Below, piece after piece: positions 13,422 through 24,200 of a DNA stretch of 64,000 nt (positions within the stretch are counted from its first letter, which is position 1; each line of letters opens with the position of its first letter). This stretch comes from Euonymus europaeus (lineage: Eukaryota; Streptophyta; Magnoliopsida; Celastrales; Celastraceae), in contig OY756967.1 of assembly GCA_963580455.1 (NCBI GenBank), forward strand, positions 19,328,022-19,392,021, given 5' to 3'. Position numbers and translations under genes: made by a program. The notes beneath the pieces were generated by a model, which searched no databases, was not told the DNA's origin, and saw only the letters and a list, made by a program, of their open reading frames with translations.

Positions 13422-15262
13422 CCCCCACGCAAGATGGTGGGGCTTGGAGACACACCAATCTTGGAGCTCAGATCAGAAAAACGTTGACGAAGCAGTGACT
13501 TAGTGAGCAGATCGGCAAGTTGAAGATGAGTACTGATGTGTTGAACACGAATAATGGCATCATTCACAAGTCGGCGAACAAAGTGAAGATCTATACCAAT
13601 ATGTTTCATCTGAGAGTGTAAAACAGGATTTAAACTCAAGTTGGTCGCTCCTTGATTATCACAGTGAATCAGAGGCAATTTAGAGAGATTCCAATGAAGT
13701 TCAACAAGCAAGTTCTTGATCCAAACAAGTTCTGAGGCAGTAGAGGCAAGAGCTCGATATTCAGCTTCTGTGGAGGAGCGAGCTACAGCTCGTTGTTTGT
13801 GAGATCTCCAGGAGATAGGAGTGGAGCCAAGGAAGATGATATGAGCAGAGGTGGAAGTTCGATCATCAGGATTCCCAGTCCAGTCTGAGTCAGAGTACCC
13901 TTGAAGTGAGAGATGAGGTTGCCGGTTGATGGTAATACCATGATTGAATGTCCCCTTAAGATATCGTAACACACGTTTGAGAAGAGACCAGTGAGTAGTG
14001 GTGGGCTTACTCATGAATTGCGCCAATCGATTAACTGCAAAACTAAGATCAGGACGCGTTCGATTAAGATATTGCAAACTGCCTAAAATATGACGATATG
14101 GAGTTGGGTCGGAGAGATTAGTTCCATCGTGAATACTAGTAGAAAAATGAGCGGGCAGAGGTGTGGCAACGGACTTGGCGCCATCCATATTGGTTCGTTC
14201 AAGTAACTCACGAATATATTTTTGTTGTGATAAGAATAAACCAGTTGATGTAGGAAGGACTTCAACTCCTAAAAAGTAGGATAAATCGCCTAAATCTTTA
14301 AGAGAGAACTTAGATGCTAAGGCAGTGGTAATGCGCTGAAGAAGCAAAGGAGATGAACTGGTGAGAATGAAATCATCGACATAGACTAGAACATACATGA
14401 TGTGGGTTTGTTCATGAAGAATGAAAAGAGAGGGATCAGACTGGGAGTTGATAAAACCTAAGGTGAGCAGACAAGTTTTGAGAGCATTGTACCAGGCACG
14501 AGGTGCCTGTTTCAAACCATAAATGGATTTATGCAACTTACACAAATGGTAAGGGCAAGTAGGATCTTCAAAACCTCTCGGCTGTTTCATGAAAACAACT
14601 TCATCAAGAGTCCCATTCAGGAAAGCGTTGTTGACATCAAGATGTTTTAAATGCCATTGTTTAGAGACAGCAATAGTAAGGACAATGCGAATTGTAGTGG
14701 GTCGAATGACAGGACTGAAAGTGTTAGTGTAATCGAGTCCTGGTCGTTGGGCAAAGCCCTGGGCAACAAGTCGTGCCTTATAGCGAGCCACAGTTCCATC
14801 TGGATGACGTTTGACCCTAAAGATCCATTTGGAACCAATTACATTTTGGTTGGGAGATGGAGGTACAAGGGTCCAGGTATGGTGCTTTTGGAGAGCATTG
14901 AACTCAACTTGCATCGCTTGTTTCCAGAGAGGACTTTTGAGGGCAGAAATAACACCACGAGGTTCAAGAGTGTCAGGTAAAGGATGAATAGTGGTTTGAT
15001 TAAGAGACTTGGGTTTGAAAATATTGTTCATGGAACGAGTGGTCATGCGAGGAACAGGAGGAGGAGATGGGGGAGAATTGGTAGATGGTGGAGGGATGGT
15101 GGGTAGTGGAGTGACAATAGAGACATGTGGATGATCGGATGGAGTTTTTGAAGAAGGAGCTGAAGTTGAGTTTGTAGATGAGTCCAGTATAACTAGAGAG
15201 GCAGGAGGAGTGGAGAAGTGTACGAGTGACTTCGATGAGGTGACGATGTTTGCGTTCCGCAA
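13382..15262 (-). CDS. Copia reverse transcriptase and RNase H open reading frame
   Basis: About 600 residues of the copia pol 3' half. A Ser/Pro-rich linker leads to the reverse transcriptase (WKQAMQVEFNAL, KARLVAQGFAQRPGLDY, and the catalytic YVDD in MYVLVYVDDFILTS). RNase H follows, with SDSDWTGNPDDRTST, RSSTEAEYRALA, the CDNQGA block and LADLLTKSL. The frame ends inside the 3' LTR. It is in a different frame from the gag-integrase frame at 15000-17108, because the C-terminal half of integrase is deleted around 15200. A separate translation start is not implied; it would originally have been part of one polyprotein. Confidence 0.88.
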   Translation of the reverse strand: MRNANIVTSSKSLVHFSTPPASLVILDSSTNSTSAPSSKTPSDHPHVSIVTPLPTIPPPSTNSPPSPPPVPRMTTRSMNNIFKPKSLNQTTIHPLPDTLEPRGVISALKSPLWKQAMQVEFNALQKHHTWTLVPPSPNQNVIGSKWIFRVKRHPDGTVARYKARLVAQGFAQRPGLDYTNTFSPVIRPTTIRIVLTIAVSKQWHLKHLDVNNAFLNGTLDEVVFMKQPRGFEDPTCPYHLCKLHKSIYGLKQAPRAWYNALKTCLLTLGFINSQSDPSLFILHEQTHIMYVLVYVDDFILTSSSPLLLQRITTALASKFSLKDLGDLSYFLGVEVLPTSTGLFLSQQKYIRELLERTNMDGAKSVATPLPAHFSTSIHDGTNLSDPTPYRHILGSLQYLNRTRPDLSFAVNRLAQFMSKPTTTHWSLLKRVLRYLKGTFNHGITINRQPHLSLQGYSDSDWTGNPDDRTSTSAHIIFLGSTPISWRSHKQRAVARSSTEAEYRALASTASELVWIKNLLVELHWNLSKLPLIHCDNQGATNLSLNPVLHSQMKHIGIDLHFVRRLVNDAIIRVQHISTHLQLADLLTKSLLRQRFSDLSSKIGVSPSPTILRGGNDETHKWSTTHN

Positions 15263-17108
15263 GTGCGATGTGTTGAGGAGTGTAAGGCGGAGATTGATAC
15301 CAGCTTATACCATGTTCAAGTAAATAGGATTTAAGTTTTTGAAACTCACCCCCGTTGTCAGTATAGAGAGTGCGAATAGAGAATTTGAATTGTTTTTCCA
15401 CTAAGCGTTTAAAATGAATAAAGGTAGTATAAACATCAGATTTTTGAGAGATAGGAAACAGCCAGGTATACTGGGTAAAATGGTCGACAAATATGACATA
15501 ATACCGAAATCCATCAATGGAAGGAGTTGGAGCTGGACCCCAAACGTCACTGTAAATAATATGAAGAGGAGAGTCACTAACAACAGTGGATGTTCCAAAA
15601 GGCAATTTGTGGATTTTATTAACCGTGCAAGAGTTACATTTGAGAGATGAAAAAGAAGAGGACTGAGTACACGGCAAACGAGCAGAATTAAAAAGGACTG
15701 ATAAGCTATGAGAGGAAGGATGACCAAGACGCTGATGCCATCCAGCTGGAGTGGTTTTAATACCAATCGTGGCGGCAAAACAAAGTTTGGGTCCAGATGA
15801 GATATGGTAGATGCCATCAATACACTTTCCCGTAGCCATAACTTCACCGGAGGGCTGGTCCTTCACAACACAAGTCAGAGCAAAAAATTCAACAGAGACA
15901 TTATTAGCTTTAGTTAATTCATGGACAGATAAAAGATTTTTATTTAAAGAGGGAACATATAAGGTATTTACAAGCTGTACGGGTCTTTTAGTAGTGTGTA
16001 GTGTAGAAGTGCCAGTGTGTGATATCGGCAAACCTGAACCATCACCGAGGAGTACTTCATCCGAGCCATCATATTCAGAGTGGAGAGAAAGCTGATTGAG
16101 ATCATTAGTCATGTTATGGCTTGCACCAGAGTCAAGTAGCCAGGTCTGAGAAGAAAGTGCGGCTGGCCGGGTGGTAGAGGCATAGTGAGCTGATGAGGGC
16201 TGAGAAGATTGATAATTTTCAAAAATTTTAAACTTTCGACACTTGTTGGCCGGATGACCAGGTTTGTCACACAGCTGACAAGTGATGCGCGGAGAGTTAC
16301 GACCACGACCACGCCCTCTGGAGTTATGAGAATTGGAGCGGGAATTGTTCCATTGAGAAGTAGGCTTGCTACTGTGTTCTGAGTTGAAGTGATTAGAGGA
16401 AGACCCTTTGTGATGGTAGTTGGCAGTGGCCATTGATTGAGCCTGATTAAGAGTCAGGCGCTGAAGGTAGGATTCGTGAGCCAAAAGAACATTTTTCAGT
16501 TCTTCAAAACTAAACGAAGTTTCACGAGTCCGAATAGACCCCACAATACCAGTGTAATAATGATCAAGGCCATCCAAAATATATAGAGTTAAGTCATCTG
16601 CAGAAACTGGGCTGTCAATAAGAGCAAGCTCGTCAGCAAGACAGCGAACATCATGTAAGTAATCATGCATAGATTTACTGCCTTTTTGACATCGTGACAA
16701 TTGGGACTTAAGCTGGAGAACTCGTGATCGAGCTGTATTGACATATAATGTATGCACTTGAGTCCACACTTCAGCACTTGTAAGAGCCTGACCAATAAGA
16801 GGAAGCACCGTAGCATCAATAGACGCGACAAGAGCATGAAATATAAATTGATCTTGAGTTTTCCATTTATGATATAGAGAGTCTGCAGTGGATGCCTCAG
16901 AGGAGGGTGGGCAAGGAAAAGACCCATCAACATAGCCTAGAAGGCCATAAGCACGCAATAAAGAAGTAAATTGTAGCCTCCATGATATGAAGGTAGTTGC
17001 TGTGAGTTTAATGGGCACAGGTGCAACAGCGTGAACAGAAACAGTGGTAGAAGACCCAGTTATGGGGAGAGTAATAGCAATAGTATGTGAGGAAGAAGGA
17101 AGTGCCAT
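15000..17108 (-). CDS. Copia gag, protease and truncated integrase open reading frame
   Basis: The frame starts at ATG 17108, 35 bases after the primer-binding site. It encodes a retrotransposon gag domain (HKWKTQDQFIFHAL, residues about 85-100), a CCHC zinc knuckle CQLCDKPGHPANKC, an aspartic protease (WLLDSGASHNMT), the integrase HHCC region (WHQRLGHPSS, CNSCTVNKIHKLPF) and the start of the integrase core (SDVWGPAP, TDNGGEF, ALAERKHRHLIEVTRTLLH). After LLHSSC the family sequence is lost: about 200 residues of integrase C-terminus are missing and the frame runs on out of phase. The copy is therefore defective in integration, although gag and protease look intact. Confidence 0.88.
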   Translation of the reverse strand: MALPSSSHTIAITLPITGSSTTVSVHAVAPVPIKLTATTFISWRLQFTSLLRAYGLLGYVDGSFPCPPSSEASTADSLYHKWKTQDQFIFHALVASIDATVLPLIGQALTSAEVWTQVHTLYVNTARSRVLQLKSQLSRCQKGSKSMHDYLHDVRCLADELALIDSPVSADDLTLYILDGLDHYYTGIVGSIRTRETSFSFEELKNVLLAHESYLQRLTLNQAQSMATANYHHKGSSSNHFNSEHSSKPTSQWNNSRSNSHNSRGRGRGRNSPRITCQLCDKPGHPANKCRKFKIFENYQSSQPSSAHYASTTRPAALSSQTWLLDSGASHNMTNDLNQLSLHSEYDGSDEVLLGDGSGLPISHTGTSTLHTTKRPVQLVNTLYVPSLNKNLLSVHELTKANNVSVEFFALTCVVKDQPSGEVMATGKCIDGIYHISSGPKLCFAATIGIKTTPAGWHQRLGHPSSHSLSVLFNSARLPCTQSSSFSSLKCNSCTVNKIHKLPFGTSTVVSDSPLHIIYSDVWGPAPTPSIDGFRYYVIFVDHFTQYTWLFPISQKSDVYTTFIHFKRLVEKQFKFSIRTLYTDNGGEFQKLKSYLLEHGISWYQSPPYTPQHIALAERKHRHLIEVTRTLLHSSCLSSYTGLIYKLNFSSFFKNSIRSSTCLYCHSTTHHPSTIYQFSPISSSCSSHDHSFHEQYFQTQVS

Positions 17109-17142
17109 GATTTGAGGAGAGCTGACTCGTTGGAGTCCTGCA

Positions 17143-17154
17143 GCTCTGATACCA
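17143..17154 (-). promoter_or_regulatory. Primer-binding site (initiator tRNA-Met)
   Basis: The - strand reads TGGTATCAGAGC, complementary to the 3' end of plant initiator tRNA-Met, the usual copia primer. It starts immediately after the 5' LTR with no spacer. Confidence 0.9.
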
Positions 17155-17419
17155 TAAAAAGGTTTTGAATTGTTTATATTTGCTTGAGTTTACAAAGTAT
17201 TACAGGAATATATATATATACACAAGAAGTCCAACGGATATAAAACAGATATGACAGGAGTAGTGTCATGTACAGAGATGAATCATAAACAACAAAAAGG
17301 GACCGTTGAGACACATGCTACATTCAAACCAAACCATTTATTTATTATTTGAATGGGCCAGACGTTGTTGGCCATTATCTTGATTGTGAGTTGTTGACCA
17401 CTTATGTGTTTCATCATTA
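17155..17419 (-). repeat. 5' LTR of the young copia element
   Basis: 265 bases, near-identical to 13153-13421. It ends CCTTTTTA directly before the primer-binding site on the - strand. AGTAG (17420-17424) follows on the + strand as the target duplication. Confidence 0.9.
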
Positions 17420-17844
17420 AGTAGAACTGCCATCAACATAGCTTCCAATATTGTCTTCCATGAGCGTACGAAGCACATATAGATTGTCATTTTATAAAGG
17501 AAAGAGTGGAGAAGAAGCTAATTCAACTTGAACATATAGGCACTCAAAGTCGACCTGCAGAAATGCTTAGAAGCCAATGTCCGTGTCTCAGATTCAGCCT
17601 TATTGCCTCATATATTCATTAATCCAGCAATGTATTACATATTTATTCTTTCAAAATATGTTTTTATTGAGACTGTCATCGTTTCTCTTCTTTCTAAATG
17701 CGGTTGCCTAATGATCATCTTCTTCTAGGTTTTTAAGCCCAACTTTGCTCTGGTCATTGTATTTTTTGATGCAATTGCTTTGAGACATCAATGAAATCAA
17801 ATTGATCTCTGTTCAAACTTTATTTTCAAGTTTATTTAATGGCA

Positions 17845-20270
17845 AATAAGCAAAAATGCGAGATTAATTAAAAAGAGAGCAAAATTGGAAGATTTGATGT
17901 ATTCGTATTCACATATTCATTCTTCATATTTGATGACGTCCAAAACTTGTTCGTTTGGATGACGTATCAAGATGTGGCCAAACTAGCTCTTCTCGGATGA
18001 TGAAGTTTCTGCACAGATGAGCAAACGTGAGTTAAAAACCCGTCAAAGGTTGTTATTTGACACTGGCACTACGACACTCAAGTTAGAAGGGAATGCATGA
18101 AAATCTCATAGGGAACTGTACTTAGTGCTCCAAGAATTAATCATGTTTCTGAGTAAAAGGTCTTGATTTACTTGTGGGTCTTTTATAATTATAGAGTTCT
18201 CCTTTAATAGAATTTCGTGAAATAAGACGATTCTTGCTAAATTGGAGAATTTATTTTCTTTTAAGAGATAAGAGGTGTCTGAGAAAATTGATATGGAATA
18301 ATGTGGACCGGCTATAAGGGGCTATGTTCCTCGCAAGCAATGTAAATGAGCTAGAATTGCCTGTCACATGTCTTTCTTGTTACTGGATGGTATTTTTGAC
18401 ATGATCAATATTGATAAGTAACAATCGTGATGGTGGATGGGGATCTATGATCAACTCAGTGGAGTCAATTGAAATACATATACAAAATAAAGCTTAAAAA
18501 TACGATTCAACTAAAATTTCAAATGTTTAACTTAACCTCTCGAGACTTATATATTTGATTCCACACACCAAATCATCTAAGTTGGCACCTGACAATCACA
18601 TCAAGTATGATTAACCTACCATGAAATTTATATTGAATGAATTGTTATTTTCTAGAAATTTGTAGATTTAAATATTTTTAATAAATGAAATAAATATGGT
18701 AATAATAACTTGGGGACCGAGAGAATAAAAATCAAATTTGATAAAGATCCATTTAGATGTTTTCCCGAAAAATATGCAAATGTAAAAAAAAAATCCAAAG
18801 ATTACGTTGGTGAGAAAGAATCGACAGTGGCATTTTAGGAATATCATAACAACTACCTCAATTTCGGCAAAAAAAAAAAGCACTGTGAAGTGAAGACCGA
18901 AACTGTTCGACAAATACGCTGTAGAATCCGAGCCACGTTTCCAAATAAAGCTGCAAGCAACGTTATTAAACACGACACCACTAATCAGAGGCGCGTAAAA
19001 TCTACTCCACTATTCGTTCAATCTCGTAGCCGTCCAATTTGAAACTGTTGATCACGCACGTGAGATTGCATTTGAATGATAATTCTTTTGTTTAAACAAG
19101 TATTTAGTGGGAGGCGTGCGTGATATGCATGATATGGAAGATGGGATGATAATGCATGATGGATGTGCATGAACCTATGCCCATGCCAGCTCATCAGCAG
19201 ATTTTTTCCATATATTTTATTTTCAAAATGCCTATAATGTTTTCTTATTTTAACACGCCCGACCCTTTTTAATGCACCGTTTTGACCGGATAGAGAAAAG
19301 TGAATGGCAGAGAAACCCCAGTCACGTAGAAAAACTAAACTGGGACAGTGAAAGAGACTGGAGATCTTGGAGAGGAAAGACTGGATCTTTATACTAGAAA
19401 AATAGCACGGTAAATTTAGTGATATTTTATGCGTTTTGGGGTATTTCGATGTCTGTGCGTAATTTTTTTAATAATATTTTGTTAAGAAATACGTTCTCTC
19501 TTATTGTGATGTTTCTATTGAGATTTGCGTGAGGAGTTGTGGTGTGGTAGGTGGGTCTTTTACTATGTTAAGGTTCATTGTCATGTTCTGTTGACTGAGA
19601 TTAAATCGTAGCCACAGAAAGCTTTTGGTTCTCCGCTATATCTATTGGTTTCTCACAAAAAATTGTGCTCTTTCGAGACTACTGAAGCAGTGAGTGAGGA
19701 ACGGGAGACGGGGAGAGGCTTCTTTTGCTACGAGATTTTAGGAGATTATCAAGCGGATTTATGTCGGCTGAGTTTGATTTGATTGTAGCTTTGTCGATCT
19801 GCTGGATTTACTCTTCTTCGAATTTCGATACGACCTATACGGGTTGTTTCGCTCTGTGCTTCTGTTATCTCTGGTTTATACTACTCTGCTGTTTCCAGCA
19901 GAGTTTGAATCCGGTGAACCAGTCCGTTCCGATGCGTTTGAGACCAAAAAGGTCTGTGGGTCTGTGTTTCAGTTATGATCGACTCTGTTCAGTTTTTCTT
20001 TGTTTTTTGGTCCGAATCTGATGTGGGTTTTTCATGGGTTTTGATGCAGGACTTGTTCTGGAGTCGAGTGTTTTGGGGGATTTAACATAGAGCTGTTGAA
20101 TTTTCTCTTCATATTCTTAAGAGGGGCTCTAACTTGATATTACTCTGATTATCAATCAGGGCTTCTCTATTGAGTATTCGTTTAATTCTTCTGTTATTAT
20201 TTCTGCGGCTTCTGAAACTGTTCTCGGTAATTTTTGAGGGAGGTTTTTGGTTGAGTTTTCTTCCTCAAAG
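17845..20270. other. Intergenic region and long leader of the ERF gene
   Basis: 17845-19300 is AT-rich with no recognisable gene. From about 19300 the base composition becomes more balanced and looks like promoter plus leader for the downstream ERF. A possible leader intron runs from a donor near 19953 (AAAAG/GTCTGT) to an acceptor near 20049 (TTTTGATGCAG). An upstream ATG at about 19760 opens a frame of roughly 86 codons if the leader is unspliced. Confidence 0.5.
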
Positions 20271-21299
20271 ATGCCGGGTCCTATGATTCAACCTTCGGAT
20301 AAGAACAAGTCTGCCAAGTCTAAACTGGCCAAAACACTGTTACCTGAAGACTCCAAAGTGAGAAAAATTAGGGTCATCTGCAGGGATCCTTATGCCACGG
20401 ATTCATCCTCGAGTGAGGATGAAGCCGATTTTACTGAGAAAAAACCCAAATCAAAGCTTTACATCAGTGAAATAAACTTCTCTCTTCTTATTGTGCCTGG
20501 ATCCACCTCTTACGAGCCAGCTGGTTCTAGTCAAGACAGCAACACCAAAATTTCTCTTAAGAGGCAGAGGTCTTTGTTTAAGACAGCAGACTCTACCCCA
20601 ACATCACAAGCACCAGCCAGAAGAGTTGGTGTTAGAAGAAGAAAATGGGGCAAATGGGCAGCTGAGATTAGAGACCCATTCACTAAGGGTCGTAAATGGT
20701 TGGGTACTTTCAACACTCCTGAAGAGGCTGCAAGAGCCTATGATGCTAAGAAGCTTGAGTACCAGTCCATGATGGAGGCGGCTGCTGCTTCCACTGATAA
20801 GGGCATGAAGATGTCCTCTTCTGCTGCTCCTTGTCACTCTGCCAGTGACAATTGCTCCTCTGCTTCAGCAGAGGACTCCGAGAGTGCCTTATCTCACACA
20901 TCTCCGTCTTCGGTTTTTGAGCTGACTTCAGTCTCAAACGTGGATACTATGTCTAGAAAGTGTGATGATCCCATCACAGAATGTTTTGATGCTACTACTA
21001 GTGTCATGGATCTTGAAATTCCTGCTGATTTTGGTTTTATTGATGAACCATTACTGTCTGCAACTATTGATCAAGGCATGAACTTTGGACCAGAGTTTGA
21101 CAGCTTGTTTGTGGACGATTGGAGACTATTTGACAACTTTTGTAGCATGGATGATCTCAGTATTCGCGGAATCGAAGATGAAGGAGCTAGTGAGCTTCCT
21201 GATTATGATTTTGATCTTGGCAATGAAGACATCGGTTTCCCCGATGATCATCGAGCAGCACCGCTGGCTGCTGCACCACTTGATATCAAGTGCCTATAA
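20271..21299 (+). CDS. ERF118: AP2/ERF transcription factor, cytokinin-response-factor type
   Basis: Nuclear DNA-binding regulator of 342 residues with no intron. The first ATG is at 20271 ([12 protein letters not shown]); the frame is open further 5' but has no ATG. A CRF domain lies at residues 29-50 ([20 protein letters not shown]), followed by a basic stretch and one AP2 domain at about 117-170 ([41 protein letters not shown]) carrying the WAAEIRDP and AAxAYD elements that contact GCC-box-like DNA. The C-terminal half is Ser- and Asp/Glu-rich with [14 protein letters not shown], a likely activation region. The RRRKWGKW and KKLEYQSM variants place it with Arabidopsis ERF118/ERF119 rather than the canonical CRF1-6. 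Paralogue assignment is from memory. Confidence 0.92.
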   Translation: MPGPMIQPSDKNKSAKSKLAKTLLPEDSKVRKIRVICRDPYATDSSSSEDEADFTEKKPKSKLYISEINFSLLIVPGSTSYEPAGSSQDSNTKISLKRQRSLFKTADSTPTSQAPARRVGVRRRKWGKWAAEIRDPFTKGRKWLGTFNTPEEAARAYDAKKLEYQSMMEAAAASTDKGMKMSSSAAPCHSASDNCSSASAEDSESALSHTSPSSVFELTSVSNVDTMSRKCDDPITECFDATTSVMDLEIPADFGFIDEPLLSATIDQGMNFGPEFDSLFVDDWRLFDNFCSMDDLSIRGIEDEGASELPDYDFDLGNEDIGFPDDHRAAPLAAAPLDIKCL

Positions 21300-24200
21300 G
21301 ACTAAAATTTTGGAAGTTAGGAATTTTGAAGCATAGTTATTGAGAGTTATTGTGCAAGTCTAGTCATAGTTATCAGAGACTCCTCTTGAGATGAGTTTTT
21401 GTTTAGTGAGTTTTAATTTATTTTGTTTGCAGAGAAGATAGTTCTGAGAGATGGAGGGCCGTGCCATGTTTTGTTGTGGGGGATGTAATCTTATGGGGTT
21501 TTTCTTGTGCTATTTAGAGCCGTCCGAAGGGTTATTTACTTGTCTGTTTGCTGAGTTTTGAGAGGGTTTTGATCATCCTCTTGCATCTCTCATTTTATTT
21601 TATATACTAAGTTATCTTACATAATGAAATGAAATTTCTATTGCGGGTCCTACATATTGAAATGGGGAGTTTCTTGGTTTACAATTTATACTGGGGGGTT
21701 GTGCCTGGTGAGTGGGCCAAAGATGAATTTCCTTGATAATTTTCCATAAAGCTGTGATGTTCACAATCCTTTATAGGGCTAGCTGTATTCCAATTGTGCA
21801 CTCTCTTCCCCCTTATCTTCCTGAATATTTATTGAAGATTTTTGTCACAAAATGGCAGGAGTTTTGCCATAGCTGGGGTCACACTCTGTCTCTGGGGTCA
21901 TCTTGTGTTGTAGTCACTATTTGTTATTCTTGACCTACTGGGCTTTATTTAAGGCAATTCCATGAATTTTACATTCCATTTTACTTGGGTTGTGTTTTTC
22001 TATCTGATTGTATGGAGTGGCATGTAAAGCAACATCTCATTACCGATGATCTTTTGTTTGGATTCAGTTATTTAGATAAAAGAACTACTTATCCTAAAAA
22101 GAAGAAGAAGTTGTGTTTACTGTTTAGGTTCCCCAATTTTTATGATTGTAATTGGATCTTGTCCATGAGTTGAGAAACAATGAATGTGTGTCTTAAAGTC
22201 AAAGGTAGATGAGGCAATTCTTATTAACTAGAAAATTAGGTCATGTCTCCCCATGACCAAGGCCAAGAGGCTGCTGCTTTGATTCCATATACTCGATCGA
22301 TGAGGCCAGAATAAAAACAAAAAAGGTGGCCAGCTGATGGGTATTTGTCCCCAATTGGCCGCCTAAGCAGTGTTTGTGTAGACTATTAGTGATTAGCGAA
22401 GCTGACTTTGTTTTTATTGGAGGAATAGTTTAGCAGCCACAACTAGTCATTTTCGATCACTTAATGATTCCCTATCAAAGGAAGATTATATGCAATTTCG
22501 TTTTTCTGAATATTCAAATTGGGCTCCACTAAAACTGCTCCCATCCTTTTCATTTCCTTGTTATTCGGACAGCAATTTCAATATCTTTTTTTGTTGTGAC
22601 ACTACATTTTACCATGGGCTTTAATTGTGCACGAAGAGAATAGGCTTGGGCTGAAATGTGGGCCTGGCACTTCTTTTGGGTCTGTAATTAGGACATATCC
22701 TTGCACGTTATTTGATTGGGAAGGGGAAGAGGAAGAGGAAGAGGAAGAGGAAGGGAGTGGGGAAGAAAATTTTGAGGAAAATGACAAAATGAAGAAGAGG
22801 GGAGGAGGAGTTAATTTTATCATTTTATGTTTGGATACGCAAAAAGTAGAGGAACAAAAAGTGTAATTTTTTTTTTTTATGATTTGTAGGTGTTGATATA
22901 AATTTATCATGTATTGTGAGGTACAGAATTGTCATGTGTTGTACACATCTACTTTATATGTTTTGTGAGGGACAAAATTGTCATGTGTGGGACCCACGCA
23001 TTTTCAGGTTTTCTCTCCGGTTTTGAGAGTAAAAAATCCGATGGGATCCCCCTATATTTTACCTCCGAAAATTCCCCTATGATTTTTCCACCACTTCCAA
23101 ACATCCTCTTTTCTGGAATTCATTCATCTTACCATCTATTTTTTTTTTCATTCTCTCTTTTTTCCTTCTTCCCAAACAAACAGGCTGTAATGTAAAGGGT
23201 CGATCAAATTTTCCCACACAAAATTACTACTAAAATGTCCAACAAAGACTTAATAAATATCGACAAAATACTTATTGTGTGGGAAATGTTATTGTCGTAA
23301 GGAACAAGGGCCGTCCACGCCATTGACTGCCTCATCGAAGCTTCCTTTGATCAACAAATCAGCTTTCATAATCTTTAGTCTTTCCTTGGCTCCATCCAGG
23401 AAAGGAAATCTCTTCTTGGACTAATCCTTCAATAATTCATCAAAAGCTCCCCTCCCTGATTGCACGATAGCTTAGAATGGATGTTTGACTGGGCTAGTTG
23501 GGCTGGTCCAATTGGGCACGAACTTACAAATTAAAGCTTCTTCCATTGAGCTCCCCAAATTGGACCTTATGGGCCTAAGCCACTGATCAGTTTGTTCATG
23601 CCCAATGTAGCTGAGCACAATGCTCAACCCACCCCGCCCGGGCTTCGAACAACAAAAGTTTAGTAAACGGGAAATGTTTGGGTTTTTCATAAAATAAAAA
23701 AAACAACCATGATGATTTTTTTTTCGTGGGCCTTGTAGTCTATTCAAATCCTTCAACCAAAACTGTCCTCAACATGTAAATGTACATGGAATCTTCAAAG
23801 TTCAAACCCTTCATCCAAAAACAGTAAATCGAATCGCCTGGCTTGGTGCCTAGTTGGAGAAAAATACCTTTTGAAGAAAAATAAATTAGATAATTTTTTA
23901 TATTGGATTCTATTTGATAAGCATGGGATTATCAATTTTGGGATCTTTTTAAAGTAGTGGTTATAACCGATTTTAGAGTGTTTTAAAAACAATTCAATTT
24001 GAGATGTTTTAAAAACAGTCCAATAACGATCAAATTAACACTATACTGATTAATACTTTTAAAATATAAATAAATATTTTTTAAAAATTTCTAATTTATA
24101 GTCATTTAAAAAATTGCCCATTTCTAATCATATTTTAACTCAAAGCTATAAATATAAATATTTATGAAAATAAACGTCTGGATAGCGCCGGCAAGACTTT

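Larger units (their letters stand above)
13153..17419 (-). mobile_element. Young Ty1/copia LTR retrotransposon, defective
   Basis: Complete LTR-to-LTR structure of 4267 bp on the - strand: 5' LTR 17155-17419, primer-binding site at once (17143-17154), gag/pol, polypurine tract, 3' LTR 13153-13421, and a 5-bp duplication AGTAG. The two LTRs differ at two substitutions in 265 aligned bases, indicating recent insertion. It lies inside the RNase H region of an older copia in the opposite orientation. The missing integrase C-terminus with a frame change means it could now move only with help from another copy. Confidence 0.93.
12064..17839 (+). mobile_element. Old, internally deleted Ty1/copia retrotransposon (host of nested insertions)
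   Basis: Two diverged LTR copies share segments such as the one around GATCATCTTCTTCTAGG. The left runs about 12064-12831 and is interrupted by a MITE and about 170 further bases; the right runs about 17579-17839. TGGCA flanks both ends (12059-12063 and 17840-17844), a likely target duplication. A primer-binding site resembling TGGTATCGGAGC follows the left LTR at 12832. Next come a gag-like start (ATGGCTCATACAACC) and, after a large deletion, a broken copia RNase H region: SSTEAEYRSP and VTSEVTWFNAIL before 13148, then SNIVFHERTKHI after 17424, with stops and frameshifts. The young element at 13153-17419 splits this RNase H region. Confidence 0.75.

Noticed and set aside
14651..14980. 109-codon open frame on the + strand
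   Set aside because: Antisense shadow of the copia reverse transcriptase.
15401..15847. 148-codon open frame on the - strand
   Set aside because: Out-of-frame shadow of copia integrase; no domain.
20247..20270. Longer ERF protein starting at 20247
   Set aside because: The codon there is TTG, not ATG; the first in-frame ATG is 20271 and begins the family-like N-terminus.
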